Source: Amoebidium appalachense
Lineage: Eukaryota; Ichthyosporea
Length of the DNA stretch: 64,000 nt
Direction: 5' to 3'
Assembly (NCBI GenBank): GCA_963693365.1
Contig: CAVNZM010000014.1
Coordinates: 7,166,028-7,230,027, forward strand
Numbering within the stretch: position 1 is the stretch's first letter; every line of letters starts with the position of its first letter. Of this stretch, positions 9,242 through 18,899 are shown piece after piece. The notes beneath the pieces are model-generated. The model worked only from the letters and a program-made list of their open reading frames with translations. It was not told the origin of the DNA and did not search any database. The position numbers and the translations under genes are program-made.

Positions 9242-9537
9242 CTGCACTGCCCCGTTAGCAACCACCACAAACCTTGCTTCCCATCAGCAATGCTCTAACC
9301 AACAACACAATACCCACCTCTGGTCAACATCTTCCATACGAGCCATTTCCAATCACTGCCATAGCTTCCTCTTCCCCAGTACAAGTATGTGTTCCCCTCC
9401 CTCCTCTCTTCCTCCCCAGCTCCCCCCCCCCCCCCCTTCCCTCCATACACACGAAAGAAAGAAAAAACATCCCCTCCCTCCCCTCCTCCCCTTCTCCCCT
9501 CCCCCGGCCCCCCCCTCCCCCCGCATCACCAGCCCAC

Positions 9538-9598
9538 CTGCATTTCCCTTCCCCTTGGCCGGGGCTGCCTGAGCCGTTTGTCCCTTCTTGGGCCCCAT
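9538..9598 (-). CDS. PIN4: PIN4-like parvulin, exon 1 (unit A)
   Basis: ATG in a GCCATGG context, then MGPKKGQTAQAAPAKGKGNA and a split codon, ending at donor CAG|GTGGGC (phase 1, matching exon 2). The joined leader is basic and Gly/Ala/Lys-rich, about 43 residues, as in PIN4 leaders (human: MPPKGKSGSGKAGKGG). PIN4 is a small peptidyl-prolyl isomerase linked to pre-rRNA processing and chromatin. An upstream acceptor (CTCACAG at about 9630) could extend the exon. Other Lys-rich leaders are possible, so identification is moderate. Confidence 0.5.
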
Positions 9599-9699
9599 GG
9601 CAACGTGGTATGTTGCAATGATCTGCTCATGGTGACTGTGAGAAACAGAGAAAACAGGAGCAGTGAAGAACTAGTTGAACACCGTTCAGAACCCATTCC

Positions 9700-9869
9700 C
9701 CAGCCTCCAACCCCCCTCCCCCGCCCCCACAACACTCCCCCCCCAAACTCCCTCCCTGCCCTCCCCCCTCCCCCCGAAACGCACCCACCCCATCGAACCC
9801 CCCCCCCCCCCCTCCCGGCCACTCCCCCCCTCCCCCCCCCACCGCTCCCCCCGCCACACACACATACAC

Positions 9870-9902
<33 letters not shown>

Positions 9903-9935
9903 CCCCCTCCCTCTCCCTCCCTTCCTCCCTACCTC
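9700..9935. repeat. C-rich block with (CA)n
   Basis: C-runs to 9853, then (AC)n at about 9857-9900 and CT-rich DNA. Repeats in units B and C. Confidence 0.9.
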
Positions 9936-9939
9936 CAAA

Positions 9940-10522
9940 TAAAGGGGAATAAACGTACTTGAGTATATGGTGGGATGTCGGGTGGGACCTAGAGAGGCTC
10001 GCTGAGATCTATAAAAAAATTGCTTTGTCCCCACCCACCACCACCCCCAACCCTTCTTAGGGAGGGGAGTAGGGGGGGGGGGGGGGAGGGGGGAGGGGAA
10101 GGGGAGGGTTAAGTAAAAGTATGGAGAGGTCATGATATTTGTTAGATCCAGCGAGATCCAGCGAACCCTCCATTCCCCTCCCCCCCCCCTCCTCCCTCTT
10201 CTTTCTTCTTCCCCTCCCCACCCTCCCCCGCCACCCTCCTTCCCCGAAAGAAAAAGGAGGGGACGGAATGGGGGTTGGGTGGGGAGGGGGAGATGGTGGG
10301 GGCGGGAGGGGGGAGGGGGGAGGGGGGAGGGGGGAGAGGGGGAGGGGAGGGGGGGGGGGGGGGGGCAAGTAAAAATATGATAGAAGGTTTAATGAGATCC
10401 TGTTAGGCCACGTAAACCCTCCCACTCCCCCCCCCCACTCCCTCTTCCCCCCCGCCCTTAAGGGGGGATGAATGATGTGCACAGCAATTTCAATTCTAAT
10501 CGGATCCAGTGAGATCCGTAAC

Positions 10523-10566
<44 letters not shown>

Positions 10567-10640
10567 CACACACACACACACACAAACACACATATACGCG
10601 CACACACACACATACACAAATACACACACATATACACACA
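9940..10640. repeat. Diverged minisatellite of GATCCAG-type segments between G- and C-runs
   Basis: Unique segments of 60-80 bp share words such as AGTAAAA(G/A)TATG, GAGATCC and ACCCTCC (about 10105-10170, 10365-10430, 10480-10530) and are separated by poly-G and poly-C runs. They look like diverged copies of one element. The block ends in a C-run (10524-10564) and (CA)n to 10640. Repeats in unit B. Confidence 0.6.
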
Positions 10641-10718
10641 CCAACAACCCGACCACAACAACAACACCTACTTCAACTAAAGTTGTTTGCACTAATCAAC
10701 GTCAGTAAAACATCGAAA

Positions 10719-10786
10719 ATGAAACCGCAAAACAGATCACTTTCGAAGTTCGGAGCTCCTTCGGTGACTTGGTACACACAGCCGTG
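10719..10786 (+). CDS. Possible plus-strand first exon (unit A)
   Basis: ATG followed by 22 codons (MKPQNRSLSKFGAPSVTWYT, then QP) and a donor TG|GTGATA in phase 2. Identical in unit B (37698-37765). Most plus-strand candidate exons downstream (11675-14668) are also phase 2, so it may start the same gene. The opposite strand is also open. Confidence 0.25.
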
Positions 10787-10796
10787 GTGATATTCC

Positions 10797-11209
10797 TACC
10801 CTCTCCCTCTCCCTCTCCCTCTCCCTCTCCCTCTCTCCCTCTCTCTCCCTCTCTCTCTCTCTCCCTCTCTCTCTCTCTCCCTCTCTCTCCCCCCCCCCCC
10901 CCCCCTCTCTCCCTCTCTCTCTCCCTCTCTCCCTCCCTCTCTCCCTCCCCCTCTCCCTCTCTTCCCTCCCTCCCTCTCTCCCCCTCTCTCTCTCTCTCTC
11001 CCTCTCTCTCTCTCTCTCTCCCTCCCTCCCTCTCTCTCTCTCTCCCTCTCTCTCCCTCTCTCTCTCCCTCTCTCTCTCCCTCTCCCTCTCCCTCTTCCTC
11101 TTCCTCTCCCTCCCTCTCCCTCTCCCTCTCCCTCTCCCTCTCCCTCTCCCTCTCCCTCTCCCTCTCCCTCTCCCTCCCTCTCCCTCTCCCTCTCCCTCTC
11201 CCTCTTCCT

Positions 11210-11258
<49 letters not shown>

Positions 11259-11275
11259 CCCCCCCCCCCCCCTCT
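10797..11275. repeat. (CCCTCT)n pyrimidine block
   Basis: About 480 bp of irregular CT/CCCTCT repeats with C-runs near both ends. Repeats at about 37776-38253 in unit B. Confidence 0.97.
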
Positions 11276-11674
11276 CTCGTGTCGTTGATCATGCACTGTC
11301 AAACAAGCAGGTCTATGCACGTGCAAGCATGCACATGTATGCGGAATGGAGGTTGCATTCAGTTGTGCTCTCCCCTCCTCATTCCATTTCTCACTCTTCT
11401 CGTCGTCTGCCGCACAGTTCTCCCTCTGCTTGCCTGTGGAGTCGTGTTATCACCTGTGCACAACACAATGAGTCATATTTCTTATTCCGTTGCCCTTCTT
11501 CTCCACCCTGTCCATTACTGTACCATAAACCTTGCTTGCAGGTGTGTGATATCACTGATTTATGCTGCAGGTGCATTTGCTAGAGCTGGCATGTTTTTGT
11601 ATCCCTGGTGTGTTTGATTGTGGGTCTCCATACATCTTATTATCTTCATATGTGAGGGTGTGTATGTGTGTGAG
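11276..11674. other. Unique sequence, no firm gene
   Basis: Mixed-composition sequence open in several frames. Possible splice sites (CTTGCAG at about 11540, CTGCAG at 11566) were seen, but no exon could be supported. Confidence 0.4.
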
Positions 11675-11766
11675 TGTAAGCCACAAAACTACAAGCATGA
11701 TGTGAATCGCAAGCCAGTGTGTGTGGTTGAGATCATTCGGCTTGTTTTAAGGAGGAAGCTGTATAG
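11675..11766 (+). CDS. Possible plus-strand exon a (unit A)
   Basis: Thirty codons, CKPQNYKHDVNRKPVCVVEI then IRLVLRRKLY, plus two bases before donor TATAG|GTGTGT. It ends in phase 2, which fits the exon at 12061. The 5' end is uncertain: the preceding AG lies in GT-rich DNA without a pyrimidine tract, so the start coordinate is approximate. Unit B copy at 38652-38743 is identical. Confidence 0.35.
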
Positions 11767-11962
11767 GTGTGTCCTGCACGTGTGCAGACCCCTAAGTATA
11801 TACACCTATTGTTTTCCTGTTGTTGGGCCACACACTTCGTATTTTTGCTCGATTAATTATTCTCTTTTCTTTCCCATCCCCATCCTTCCCCCCCCCCCCC
11901 CCCTCTCTCGCTCACCTTTCCTTTCCCCCTTCCCCTCTCCTTGCCCCTTCCCCTCCCCCTTT

Positions 11963-12006
<44 letters not shown>

Positions 12007-12060
12007 CTCCTCCTTGCCCTCCCTTCCCCCCCACCACTCATCCCCACCCCTACCCCCCAG

Positions 12061-12261
12061 TCACATGTCGACCCCTTTGGGTGTGGATGGGCTAATTATC
12101 CCACCGGCAACGGTGGGGACTTGTCTCCAATGCAAAGCAAGGGAGGGTTACATGGAAAGGAGAAGAGGGGGCGGGGAACGTGGGGGTGGGGTTGGGCTGT
12201 TTCGCCGTGCGGAGGTTGTAGAGGTGCAGGCGGTGGAAGGACCCACGCCAACCACGTACAG
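12061..12261 (+). CDS. Plus-strand exon b (unit A)
   Basis: A 201-nt exon with a strong polypyrimidine acceptor (CACCCCTACCCCCCAG) and donor TACAG|GTGGGT, phase 2 at both ends. The frame reads HMSTPLGVDGLIIPPATVGT, contains a CLQC pair, a Gly/Arg-rich linker and FRRAEVVEVQAVEGPTPTTY. Its incoming phase matches exon a and its outgoing phase matches exon c. A second frame is also open, but its composition is less protein-like. Not recognised. Confidence 0.4.
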
Positions 12262-12364
12262 GTGGGTGTGGGGAAAGTGTGTGTGTTTGCACTCGTGCAT
12301 TGATGTATGTGCATGGGATGGGGGAAGTGAGAAGCGGAGGGGGAGGAGAGCTGGCTATGTGGAT

Positions 12365-12399
<35 letters not shown>

Positions 12400-12713
12400 C
12401 TGCCTGCCTGTGTGCATGCCGGGTGTGTGCGTGTATTTGTGTGGACTGTGTGCTCAAGCTTGTGCGTGTGCATGTATTGTTATCCTTGGGCTAATGTGCA
12501 ATGCATGTGTGCGTGCGGGTGCCTGAGTAAGTCAGCGAGTGGTATTGTATACTTTTGGATGAGACTGTGTGTGTGTATTATCGTATGGTATGTAGTCGAG
12601 GTATTGTTATTAGTGGTGGAGGTCTTGGTGTGTGTGTGTGTACTCTGATACATTGCTGCCACCGCTGCCATATGTATTTTTTTTGTTCTCTATTCAATAA
12701 CTAGAAGCTCACA

Positions 12714-12751
<38 letters not shown>

Positions 12752-12829
12752 ACTCCCCCCCGCACATGGTGGTGACTGCATGCAATGCCCACGGCACATG
12801 TAAGCAGTACTCCCAATTGTCTCTGAGAG

Positions 12830-12874
<45 letters not shown>

Positions 12875-13035
12875 ACCCCCTTCCTTCTCTCTTCGTGGGT
12901 GCTCTTTCTTCTTCCCACCATAATGCGTGATGTACTACGTCTCTCACTTTCTCCCCGACCCTCAATCCCTCCCTCTTTCCCCGTCTCTCGCCTTTCTCTG
13001 TCCCCTCTCCCCCCCTCTCTCCCCCTCCCCCACTC
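12262..13035. other. GT tracts, two long C-runs and CT-rich DNA
   Basis: GT-rich to 12640, C-runs at 12721-12750 and 12831-12874, and polypyrimidine to about 13035. Between the C-runs lies a conserved unique segment (12760-12829). No exon supported. Confidence 0.7.
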
Positions 13036-13442
13036 CCTCTAGCTCTCCTGTGCCCCTAGCTCACCACGAACTCTATCTTTGAGTCCTTTGGTATTGATAA
13101 ACCGTGCCATCATATATGGTTACCATATAATCATATATGGTTACCATATATTTACGTTATACGAGGACTTGCCTAATTGGCTGCTTTCCCCCAGTGCCCA
13201 CGTTGGCAGACATAGGGGAAGAAATACTGTGAAATTTCGCCCAGCACACAACTCCGATCTGTCTGAGCCCTTGCGGGGTCTTACCATTCAGGCACACAGC
13301 TACGTCGAAGTCTACACTACTTCTTCTGTATGTATAGACAGCACACCTTCCCCCCTTACCCCCTTTTATCTCAATAAAAAATCCCCTTGTATGGAAACCT
13401 GCATTGTGTTGTTCTGAGTGAAGGACTACTTTGTACTCTGTA
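13036..13442 (+). other. Unique segment with long open frame and AATAAA
   Basis: A plus-strand frame stays open from an acceptor-like CCCTCTAG (13041) to a TGA at 13417, about 125 codons, through repeat-free sequence. An AATAAA at about 13373 lies inside the frame, and an inner acceptor (TTTCCCCCAG at about 13195) opens a short alternative frame. It may be a 3' exon or UTR. Identical in unit B (about 40000-40406). Confidence 0.3.
13113..13150. repeat. Two tandem 17-bp palindromes
   Basis: TATATGGTTACCATATA occurs at 13113-13129 and 13134-13150, period 21 bp. Each is a perfect palindrome with 8-bp arms around a central base. Unit B copies are at 40077-40093 and 40098-40114. It could be a dimeric protein-binding site on two successive helical turns. 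Confidence 0.85.
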
Positions 13443-13610
13443 ACACGTGCCCTCCCCCCCCCCCCCCCCCCCATCCCTGGGCCTCCCCTTCCTTGTGTTT
13501 TTGAGGTGTCTTGTGTTTTGTCTTAATTTCTCCACGTCCATAATCCCAACCCCTACAATGGGCATGAACCCCCCCCCCACACATTCCCCATTTAAAATCC
13601 ATGTTGATAG

Positions 13611-13710
13611 GGGTTCAATACTTACACTTCAACTAATGCCGGGGGAGCCTCGACTGCCATACAGGTGGGAGGCCAAAGCGGAATTCGAAGATGACCTGCT
13701 TGTGGTATGA
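13611..13710 (+). CDS. Plus-strand exon c, possible C-terminus (unit A)
   Basis: After GTTGATAG, one base then 32 codons: GSILTLQLMPGEPRLPYRWE then AKAEFEDDLLVV, and TGA. The incoming phase 2 matches exon b. An internal donor TACAG|GTGGGA at 13664 could instead splice in phase 2 to exon d (14137), bypassing this stop, so two alternative C-termini are possible. Unit B copy at 40574-40673 is identical. The reverse strand also has a possible exon here. Confidence 0.35.
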
Positions 13711-13719
13711 CCCCCCACT

Positions 13720-13819
13720 CCCCCCCCCCCCCCCCCCCCCCAACCTACACGTGCACACCCCGCACGCACGCACGCGTGCACATACAGACACACATATCCT
13801 CTCTTTCTCTCTCTCCAAC

Positions 13820-13866
<47 letters not shown>

Positions 13867-14053
13867 ACCCACCCCCCACGGATGGTGCCAGGAAAAAAAC
13901 AAGCACACGCACAAACACACACACACACTCATTCACTCACACACAATCTACACACACATACACACACCTGGTCCCTTCTCCCAACCACTTAGGCAGTCAC
14001 CTCGCCTAACCACCCAGGCATTTTTGACTATTCACAGGCATTATCCCGCATTA

Positions 14054-14087
<34 letters not shown>

Positions 14088-14130
14088 CGCCCCAACTTTC
14101 TCCCTCTGAGTCCTCACGCCCCCTTCTGCC
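13720..14130. repeat. C-runs and CA-rich DNA
   Basis: C-runs at 13723-13740, 13820-13866 and 14057-14085 with CA-rich DNA between. Lengths and interruptions differ in unit B (CCAACTCCC against CAATTCCC before the second run). Confidence 0.9.
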
Positions 14131-14136
14131 CCCCAG

Positions 14137-14205
14137 AGATTGCCGCCATGCTGTGACTCAATGCTACGGCAAATTCTCCCAGGCGTTGCAAACACCATGC
14201 AGCAA
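14137..14205 (+). CDS. Plus-strand exon d, Cys-rich (unit A)
   Basis: Acceptor CTTCTGCCCCCCAG, 69 nt, donor GCAA|GTATGT, phase 2 at both ends. It encodes DCRHAVTQCYGKFSQALQTP then CS, with three Cys. Good splice sites and phase agreement with exons c and e support it. Identical in unit B (41094-41162). Not recognised. Confidence 0.4.
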
Positions 14206-14214
14206 GTATGTGCC

Positions 14215-14443
14215 CTTCCCCCCCCCCCCCCCCCCCCCCTTCCCCCCATCCTCGCCTCCTCCCCTTCCTCCCCCTCCCCCCTCCCACCCTCCCCCTGGGG
14301 CACACAGATACACTAATCAACCCACTCACCCATCCTTAATCCCCCCACTCGTTTCGCCCCCACCCCCCACCCTACACAAACCCATCCCCTCCGTGCTCTA
14401 GCTTTTACACCCTACACCTGTACCGCCATGTGGTTTATCATGT

Positions 14444-14496
<53 letters not shown>

Positions 14497-14515
14497 CGGC
14501 CCCCCCCCCCCACCA
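14215..14515. repeat. C-rich block
   Basis: Polypyrimidine and a C-run of about 45 bases (14450-14495) followed by (ACC)n. Counterpart in unit B has a longer C-run. Confidence 0.9.
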
Positions 14516-14571
14516 CCACCACCACCAACCTTTTTGCTGTTGCCTAAGTGCGAATACTTTTTTTACTCCAG

Positions 14572-14668
14572 ATTAAAACTTCTGTGCAAGTATGAACCGC
14601 TCATTGGAAAGAGAGGTAGAAGCAAGAGAAGTGGCGACAAGGCGAGACTGATGACTGATATGGGATGA
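14572..14668 (+). CDS. Plus-strand exon e, possible C-terminus (unit A)
   Basis: Strong acceptor (TTTTTTTACTCCAG), one base completing a Lys codon, then LKLLCKYEPLIGKRGRSKRS, a basic tail and TGA. The incoming phase matches exon d. Identical in unit B (41534-41630). No AATAAA was seen close downstream. Confidence 0.4.
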
Positions 14669-15120
14669 CTGATGTGGGGTTTAAGTGATCGTGTTTGAGA
14701 GCTAGGCATGGAAGAGAATGTGTTAGGGAAAGGGTAGAGGGGGAGAGGGGAGGGGGGGGGGGGGGGGGTCCCTCTTGTTCGATTGCCATAAGCCTGTCGT
14801 GTATATTTATTCGTGTAGAACAGGAGGGGGGGGGGGGGGGGGGGGGGCTGGGGGCAGAGAGAGTCGATTAAGCCTGTACAAACACACACGGCCACAAAGT
14901 CGGACACATGCAGGAACACGAACCTTGCAAAAACACACACATGAACACACAGGCACACCAACAACACACATTTGCTGTCCTTCACTGCCACTATCCCCAC
15001 TGCCACTATCCCCAGCAGCCACTAACACCATCCCCCCACCCACCCACAACCAGGACTCCTACTCATCAAAGCTGAACCACCAGCAACCACTAGCCAGCCA
15101 CTGCAACGTTTAAACACACC
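14669..15120. other. G-runs and CA-rich spacer
   Basis: G-runs at 14751-14768 and 14824-14847, then CA-rich unique sequence. No gene seen. Confidence 0.6.
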
Positions 15121-15185
15121 ATGCTGTGGATGATGGGACAAAAGGTGTGGCAAACACTTGACATTGTGCACATGACGGAGAACCA
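15121..15185 (+). CDS. Possible plus-strand first exon
   Basis: ACCATG start, then MLWMMGQKVWQTLDIVHMTE and N, ending at donor CCA|GTGAGA in phase 2. It is repeat-free and identical in unit B (42083-42147). A phase-compatible acceptor at about 15614 would give a short basic tail. Not recognised. Confidence 0.3.
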
Positions 15186-15345
15186 GTGAGAAGGTGGGAG
15201 AGAGGTGGGTGCCAGGTGGGTGTGGGTGCATGTACCGTGACACGTGTGTGTGGTGCCATTCATGTGTGTGTACCGTGACATGCCATTCCTGTGCGTGTAC
15301 CGCCATTCCTGTGCGTGTACCGTGACATGTGTGTGTGTATGTGTA

Positions 15346-15406
15346 TGTGTGTGTGTGTGTGAAGAGGGAAGTGGTGTAGGGTGGCGGCGGTGGTGGTGGT
15401 TGTGGT

Positions 15407-15452
<46 letters not shown>

Positions 15453-15500
15453 CTATCATGCGTGGGCTAGTGCATGATTTTGTGATAGCCGGGGAAGAAG
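15346..15500. repeat. GT tract, poly-G run and inverted repeat
   Basis: (GT)n, a GGT-rich part and a G-run (15407-15452). The run's right edge abuts an inverted repeat GGCTATCA (15451-15458) / TGATAGCC (15483-15490) with a nested CATGC/GCATG pair. In unit B the same place reads GGGAGGGTTTGGGGAGGAAGG, so the pure G-run is not conserved. Confidence 0.8.
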
Positions 15501-15614
15501 GTCGATTCAGATAGCACTAGTTTGACGGTTGGTGTATGTGTACCGATTTACATGTTTTAGAGATGGGTTGGGGTGGGTTCGTGTGCATAGGTCCTTGTGT
15601 GTAGGTGTGTTTAG

Positions 15615-15784
15615 AAGGAACGGGGGCATGGGATGTGAAAGAATGCAAGGGTACCAGAGAGGAAGAAGGTCTAACCGATAGGATTGGTCGAAACAGATAT
15701 GCAACTGTGCAACTGCAGAGTCAGCTCCCATACCCGAATCGTGACGATCCATGTCTATTTTTGACTGACAACAGAGCAATGTAC
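15615..15784 (+). CDS. Possible plus-strand internal exon
   Basis: A repeat-free frame of 56 codons from an acceptor-like TTTAG to a GT-rich donor side, with balanced, charged composition (GTGAWDVKECKGTREEEGLT at the start, DDPCLFLTDNRAMY at the end). The minus strand is open here too. Identical in unit B (42576-42745). Not recognised. Confidence 0.25.
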
Positions 15785-16238
15785 GTGTGTGTGTGTGTGT
15801 GCTGGGTGTGTGGGTGTGTGCGGGCGGGCGGGCACGGGGGGAGGGGTGGGCAGGAGGGAGCGGCTGGTGTGTGTGGGTGTGTACCCCAACATGTGCATGT
15901 GTGCGGTAGTGGTGTTGGGGGAGCGAGAGAGGGGAGGGGGGAGGGAGGGGGGGGGGGGGGTAAGAATGGAGACTAAGAATGAAGCATGCAAGGGCAGTGG
16001 TCAGTGACAGGAAAAAGGAAGAGTAGGGGGGGGGGGGGGGGGGGAGGGAGGGGGAGGATGTGATTGTCTCCTTACAAAAACGAAAACACGAAAGAGCACA
16101 CACGCACACACACGCATGCATGCGCGCACATACCATGCACTTTCGTCCATTGAGCGCAGTTGAGCGCAGCATTTGCACGTCTCTTGCACACTATTGGTGT
16201 TGCTTCCTCTCTTTTTGAACCAACCTTCACACACACAT

Positions 16239-16277
<39 letters not shown>

Positions 16278-16375
16278 CACGCACACACACACGCACACAC
16301 ACGCACACACACGCACACACACGCACACACAAGTGCCATTTGCTTTAACCTTGACACTGCTAATGTCATGTCCTA

Positions 16376-16413
<38 letters not shown>

Positions 16414-16460
16414 ACACACACACACACACCTCTACACACCTCTCCCCCCGCCACCGATCG
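15785..16460. repeat. GT, poly-G, CA and poly-C tracts
   Basis: GT/GGGC-rich (15785-15960), G-run (16027-16044), (CA)n with CGCA interruptions (16090-16330) and a C-run (16378-16411). Unit B has a shorter C-run interrupted by TGCCCCT. Confidence 0.9.
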
Positions 16461-16468
16461 ATTTGTGC

Positions 16469-16690
16469 ATGGACAAGTACAAGCAACTGTCATCTTGCAA
16501 CTGTCATCTTGAGTGCACGTGTTACGGAAATGTTTTTGCTCTAAAAACAATACATGTTTGCCCTAAAAACTGCTCTAAAAACCATACGTGTTTTGCCCGA
16601 AAAACATTACGTGCCCAGGATAACTGTATTGCTCGACTAGATGTCACCACACCACGAAGACACATGTGTGCGTGCACCTCTATTCGTTGA
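16469..16690 (+). CDS. Cys-rich ORF made partly of short tandem repeats
   Basis: An ATG-started frame of 73 codons with 13 Cys (CNCHLECTCYGNVF near the start). A 14-bp tandem duplication (CAACTGTCATCTTG, at 16484 and 16498) and two diverged copies of a roughly 35-bp element (TGCTCTAAAAAC...) lie inside. Identical in unit B (43430-43651). Without a signal peptide or match it could be a chance frame over a minisatellite. Confidence 0.2.
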   Translation: MDKYKQLSSCNCHLECTCYGNVFALKTIHVCPKNCSKNHTCFARKTLRAQDNCIARLDVTTPRRHMCACTSIR

Positions 16691-17160
16691 GCACAGTGCC
16701 ATGGTGCAGTGCAAAGATGCCCTCATGTTAATGGATGTAGTAGCTCATTCTCTCACGTGCTCTCTCTCTGTCTGTGTGCGCGTGTGTGCGTGTATGCCCG
16801 TGTGAATGTGTCCCCTCACCTCTTTTCTCTCTCTTGTGCCCTCCATCCCTATCTCTGACGTGGTTGGTCTTGCTACCACTCAATCCTCACCCTCCCCCCC
16901 CCCCCCCCCCCCCCCCTGGTAAACCCCTCCTTCCCTCCTAACGCCTATACACACACAAGCACACACGCACTGATCCACCAACCCCTTCCTGCAAACAGAC
17001 CTACCATTTCTGGACTGCATCCCCATTTCCGCGGAGAACACCCGCCCGAGAACAACAGAGGTGCACACTTGAGACACACACGCACCAAAGCGCACGCGCA
17101 CACATACACACACAAACACACACATACACACATGCATGCACACGCACACACAGGTACAGG
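16691..17160. other. Unique and CA-rich sequence with a weak exon candidate
   Basis: C-run at 16896-16916 and CA-rich DNA at 17065-17150. Segment 16999-17060 has acceptor GCAAACAG and donor CAGAG|GTGCAC and reads TYHFWTASPFPRRTPAREQQ (phase 0 in, phase 2 out). Other frames and the minus strand are also open, so it is not called as a gene. Confidence 0.3.
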
Positions 17161-17269
17161 TAGCATGGGCATTTATTTGTTGTTGTTCCCTTGCTGGGCC
17201 GAGGCTGATTGCTGCCTTCTTTCTTTAGGCCTCATATCCATCTCCCCCTTTAGCTGCTGGTGGGTTACC

Positions 17270-18228
17270 ATCCTTCCCCCCCCCTCCCACCCCCTCCCAC
17301 CCCTTCTTCTCCTCTCCCCCCCGGCATTCCCCTTCCCCCACTCCCTTTCTCACCTCCCCCTTCTGCCAATATCTCCCCTCCCCCCCCCCCCTTGTCTCCC
17401 CTGTCCCCCCGGTTTCCTCCTTGCGCCCCCTTTCAACCTCTCCTCTTCTGGCCCCATCCCCCCCCCCCCCCCCCCCTGTGGATGACGTGGGCCCCCCCTG
17501 AGGATGGGCTCTGCTTATTATGCATACTCTTTATGTATGGCTTGCATTCTGCATCGTGTTATCCGTTTGTTCTTGTGTACTTCGTACTTTTTGACGCATT
17601 CAAAACCCCCCCCCACACACACACACACACCAGCGCCACCACCCACCCCACATTTCCCCTCCCTCCCCCCTCCCACCCACCCCCCCCCCCCCCCCCCCCG
17701 TTTTCCCTCTTTCTCCAACTTTCCATCTTCCCCCTGCTGCCCCCCTCCCTCCCCCCTCCCCCCCCCCCCCTCTTTTACCCCCGGCTTCCCCTTTTTCTAC
17801 TCCACCCCACCTCCCCACTTCTTCCCATATCCCCCCCCCCCCCCCCCCCTCCCCCCCCCCCCAACCCCCTCTTCCCCCCCCCCCCCCCCCCACCCCCCTC
17901 CCCTCCCCCCCCGACTTTCTTTCCCCTTTCCCCCCTTCCCACCTCCCCGCTCCGCGCATATCCTGCCCCCCTCCCTCCCTCCCCCCCCCCCCCCCCCCCT
18001 CTCCCCTTCTCTTCACCTCCTTTCCCCCCCGGCTTCCACCTTCCCCCCTCCCCCTCCCCCCCCCCCCCCCCTCTTGCCCTCCCTCCCCCCTTCTGCCCAT
18101 ATCCCTCCAAGTCCTTTCCCCCTCTTCCCCGCGGCTTCCCCCTTCCCCTCCCTCCTTCACTACCTCCCCCCTCTTCCTCCCCTCCCCCTCCCCATCCCCC
18201 CCCACGGTCTGCCCATATCCTGCCTCAG

Positions 18229-18270
<42 letters not shown>

Positions 18271-18272
18271 AC
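17270..18272. repeat. 1-kb C-rich polypyrimidine block
   Basis: C-runs separated by short TTCC/TTTC words over about 1 kb, ending in a C-run (18229-18270) and (ACC)n. A short unique island lies at 17478-17600. Repeats at about 44227-45218. Confidence 0.95.
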
Positions 18273-18289
18273 CACCACCACCACCACAC

Positions 18290-18613
18290 ACAACGATGCA
18301 CACATTGAGATAATGGGTGCACTGAGTGCATCCTTTGGGTGGGGTCACACTGCCATGCTCCCGATAATCCATCCATGTCAGTCATGTCAGTGCTTTGCTT
18401 TTGTTCGTTGTAAGTGCAGCCACCAACATAAAAGAAACGAATGACTGCTGAGCACAGGGAAGAAAAGAAAAGAAGACCCAAGTACCCGGCACACAAAAAG
18501 ATGGAAGTATACCCGAAGAAAACCCTTGAAGTTTTCTGAGGAAGTCGTTCCCAGGTGAAGCCTTGTAGATGACGAAGCCTTGTAGATGACTGTATTTGAA
18601 GAGTATTTAACAT
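18290..18613 (-). CDS. Minus-strand ORF with a hydrophobic segment
   Basis: From an ATG at 18613 a repeat-poor frame reads MLNTLQIQSSTRLRHLQGFT and includes a hydrophobic stretch (YTSIFLCAGYLGLLFFSSLC) that could span a membrane. An 18-bp tandem duplication lies inside (about 18563-18597). The frame runs on into C-rich repeats, so its true end is unknown. A consensus plus-strand donor (CTG|GTAAGT at about 18650) argues the coding strand could be the other one. Same in unit B. Confidence 0.2.
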
Positions 18614-18899
18614 ATCGTGGACTGTGCCACCAGACTGGTCTGATGAGCTGGTAAGTGCAATAAAAACGTGCAAAAACTACGCAACAAAGATACTAAACAA
18701 TCGTGTTCAGTGTGACAAAATGAAGATTTGAATAGTCAAAGGATCAGAGTAAAGGTTCTCACGGTTTCTATAAACAATTGAGATCTAAAAACAAATGAAA
18801 AAGTAAGTCTTAGAGGCAACAGTCTTAGGTTTTAGGGACTTAGCTCTGTCGTAATGCCCAGATATAATCGAACAAAATTCATTATGAAATTTCGGGGTT

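Noticed and set aside
14137-14205. CHCH-type mitochondrial domain in exon d
   Set aside because: The first Cys pair is spaced CX6C, not CX9C, and the rest does not align convincingly.
16469-16690. Cys-rich toxin-like peptide
   Set aside because: No signal peptide, no recognised Cys framework, and the frame overlies short tandem duplications that create repeated Cys codons. Kept only as a low-confidence ORF.
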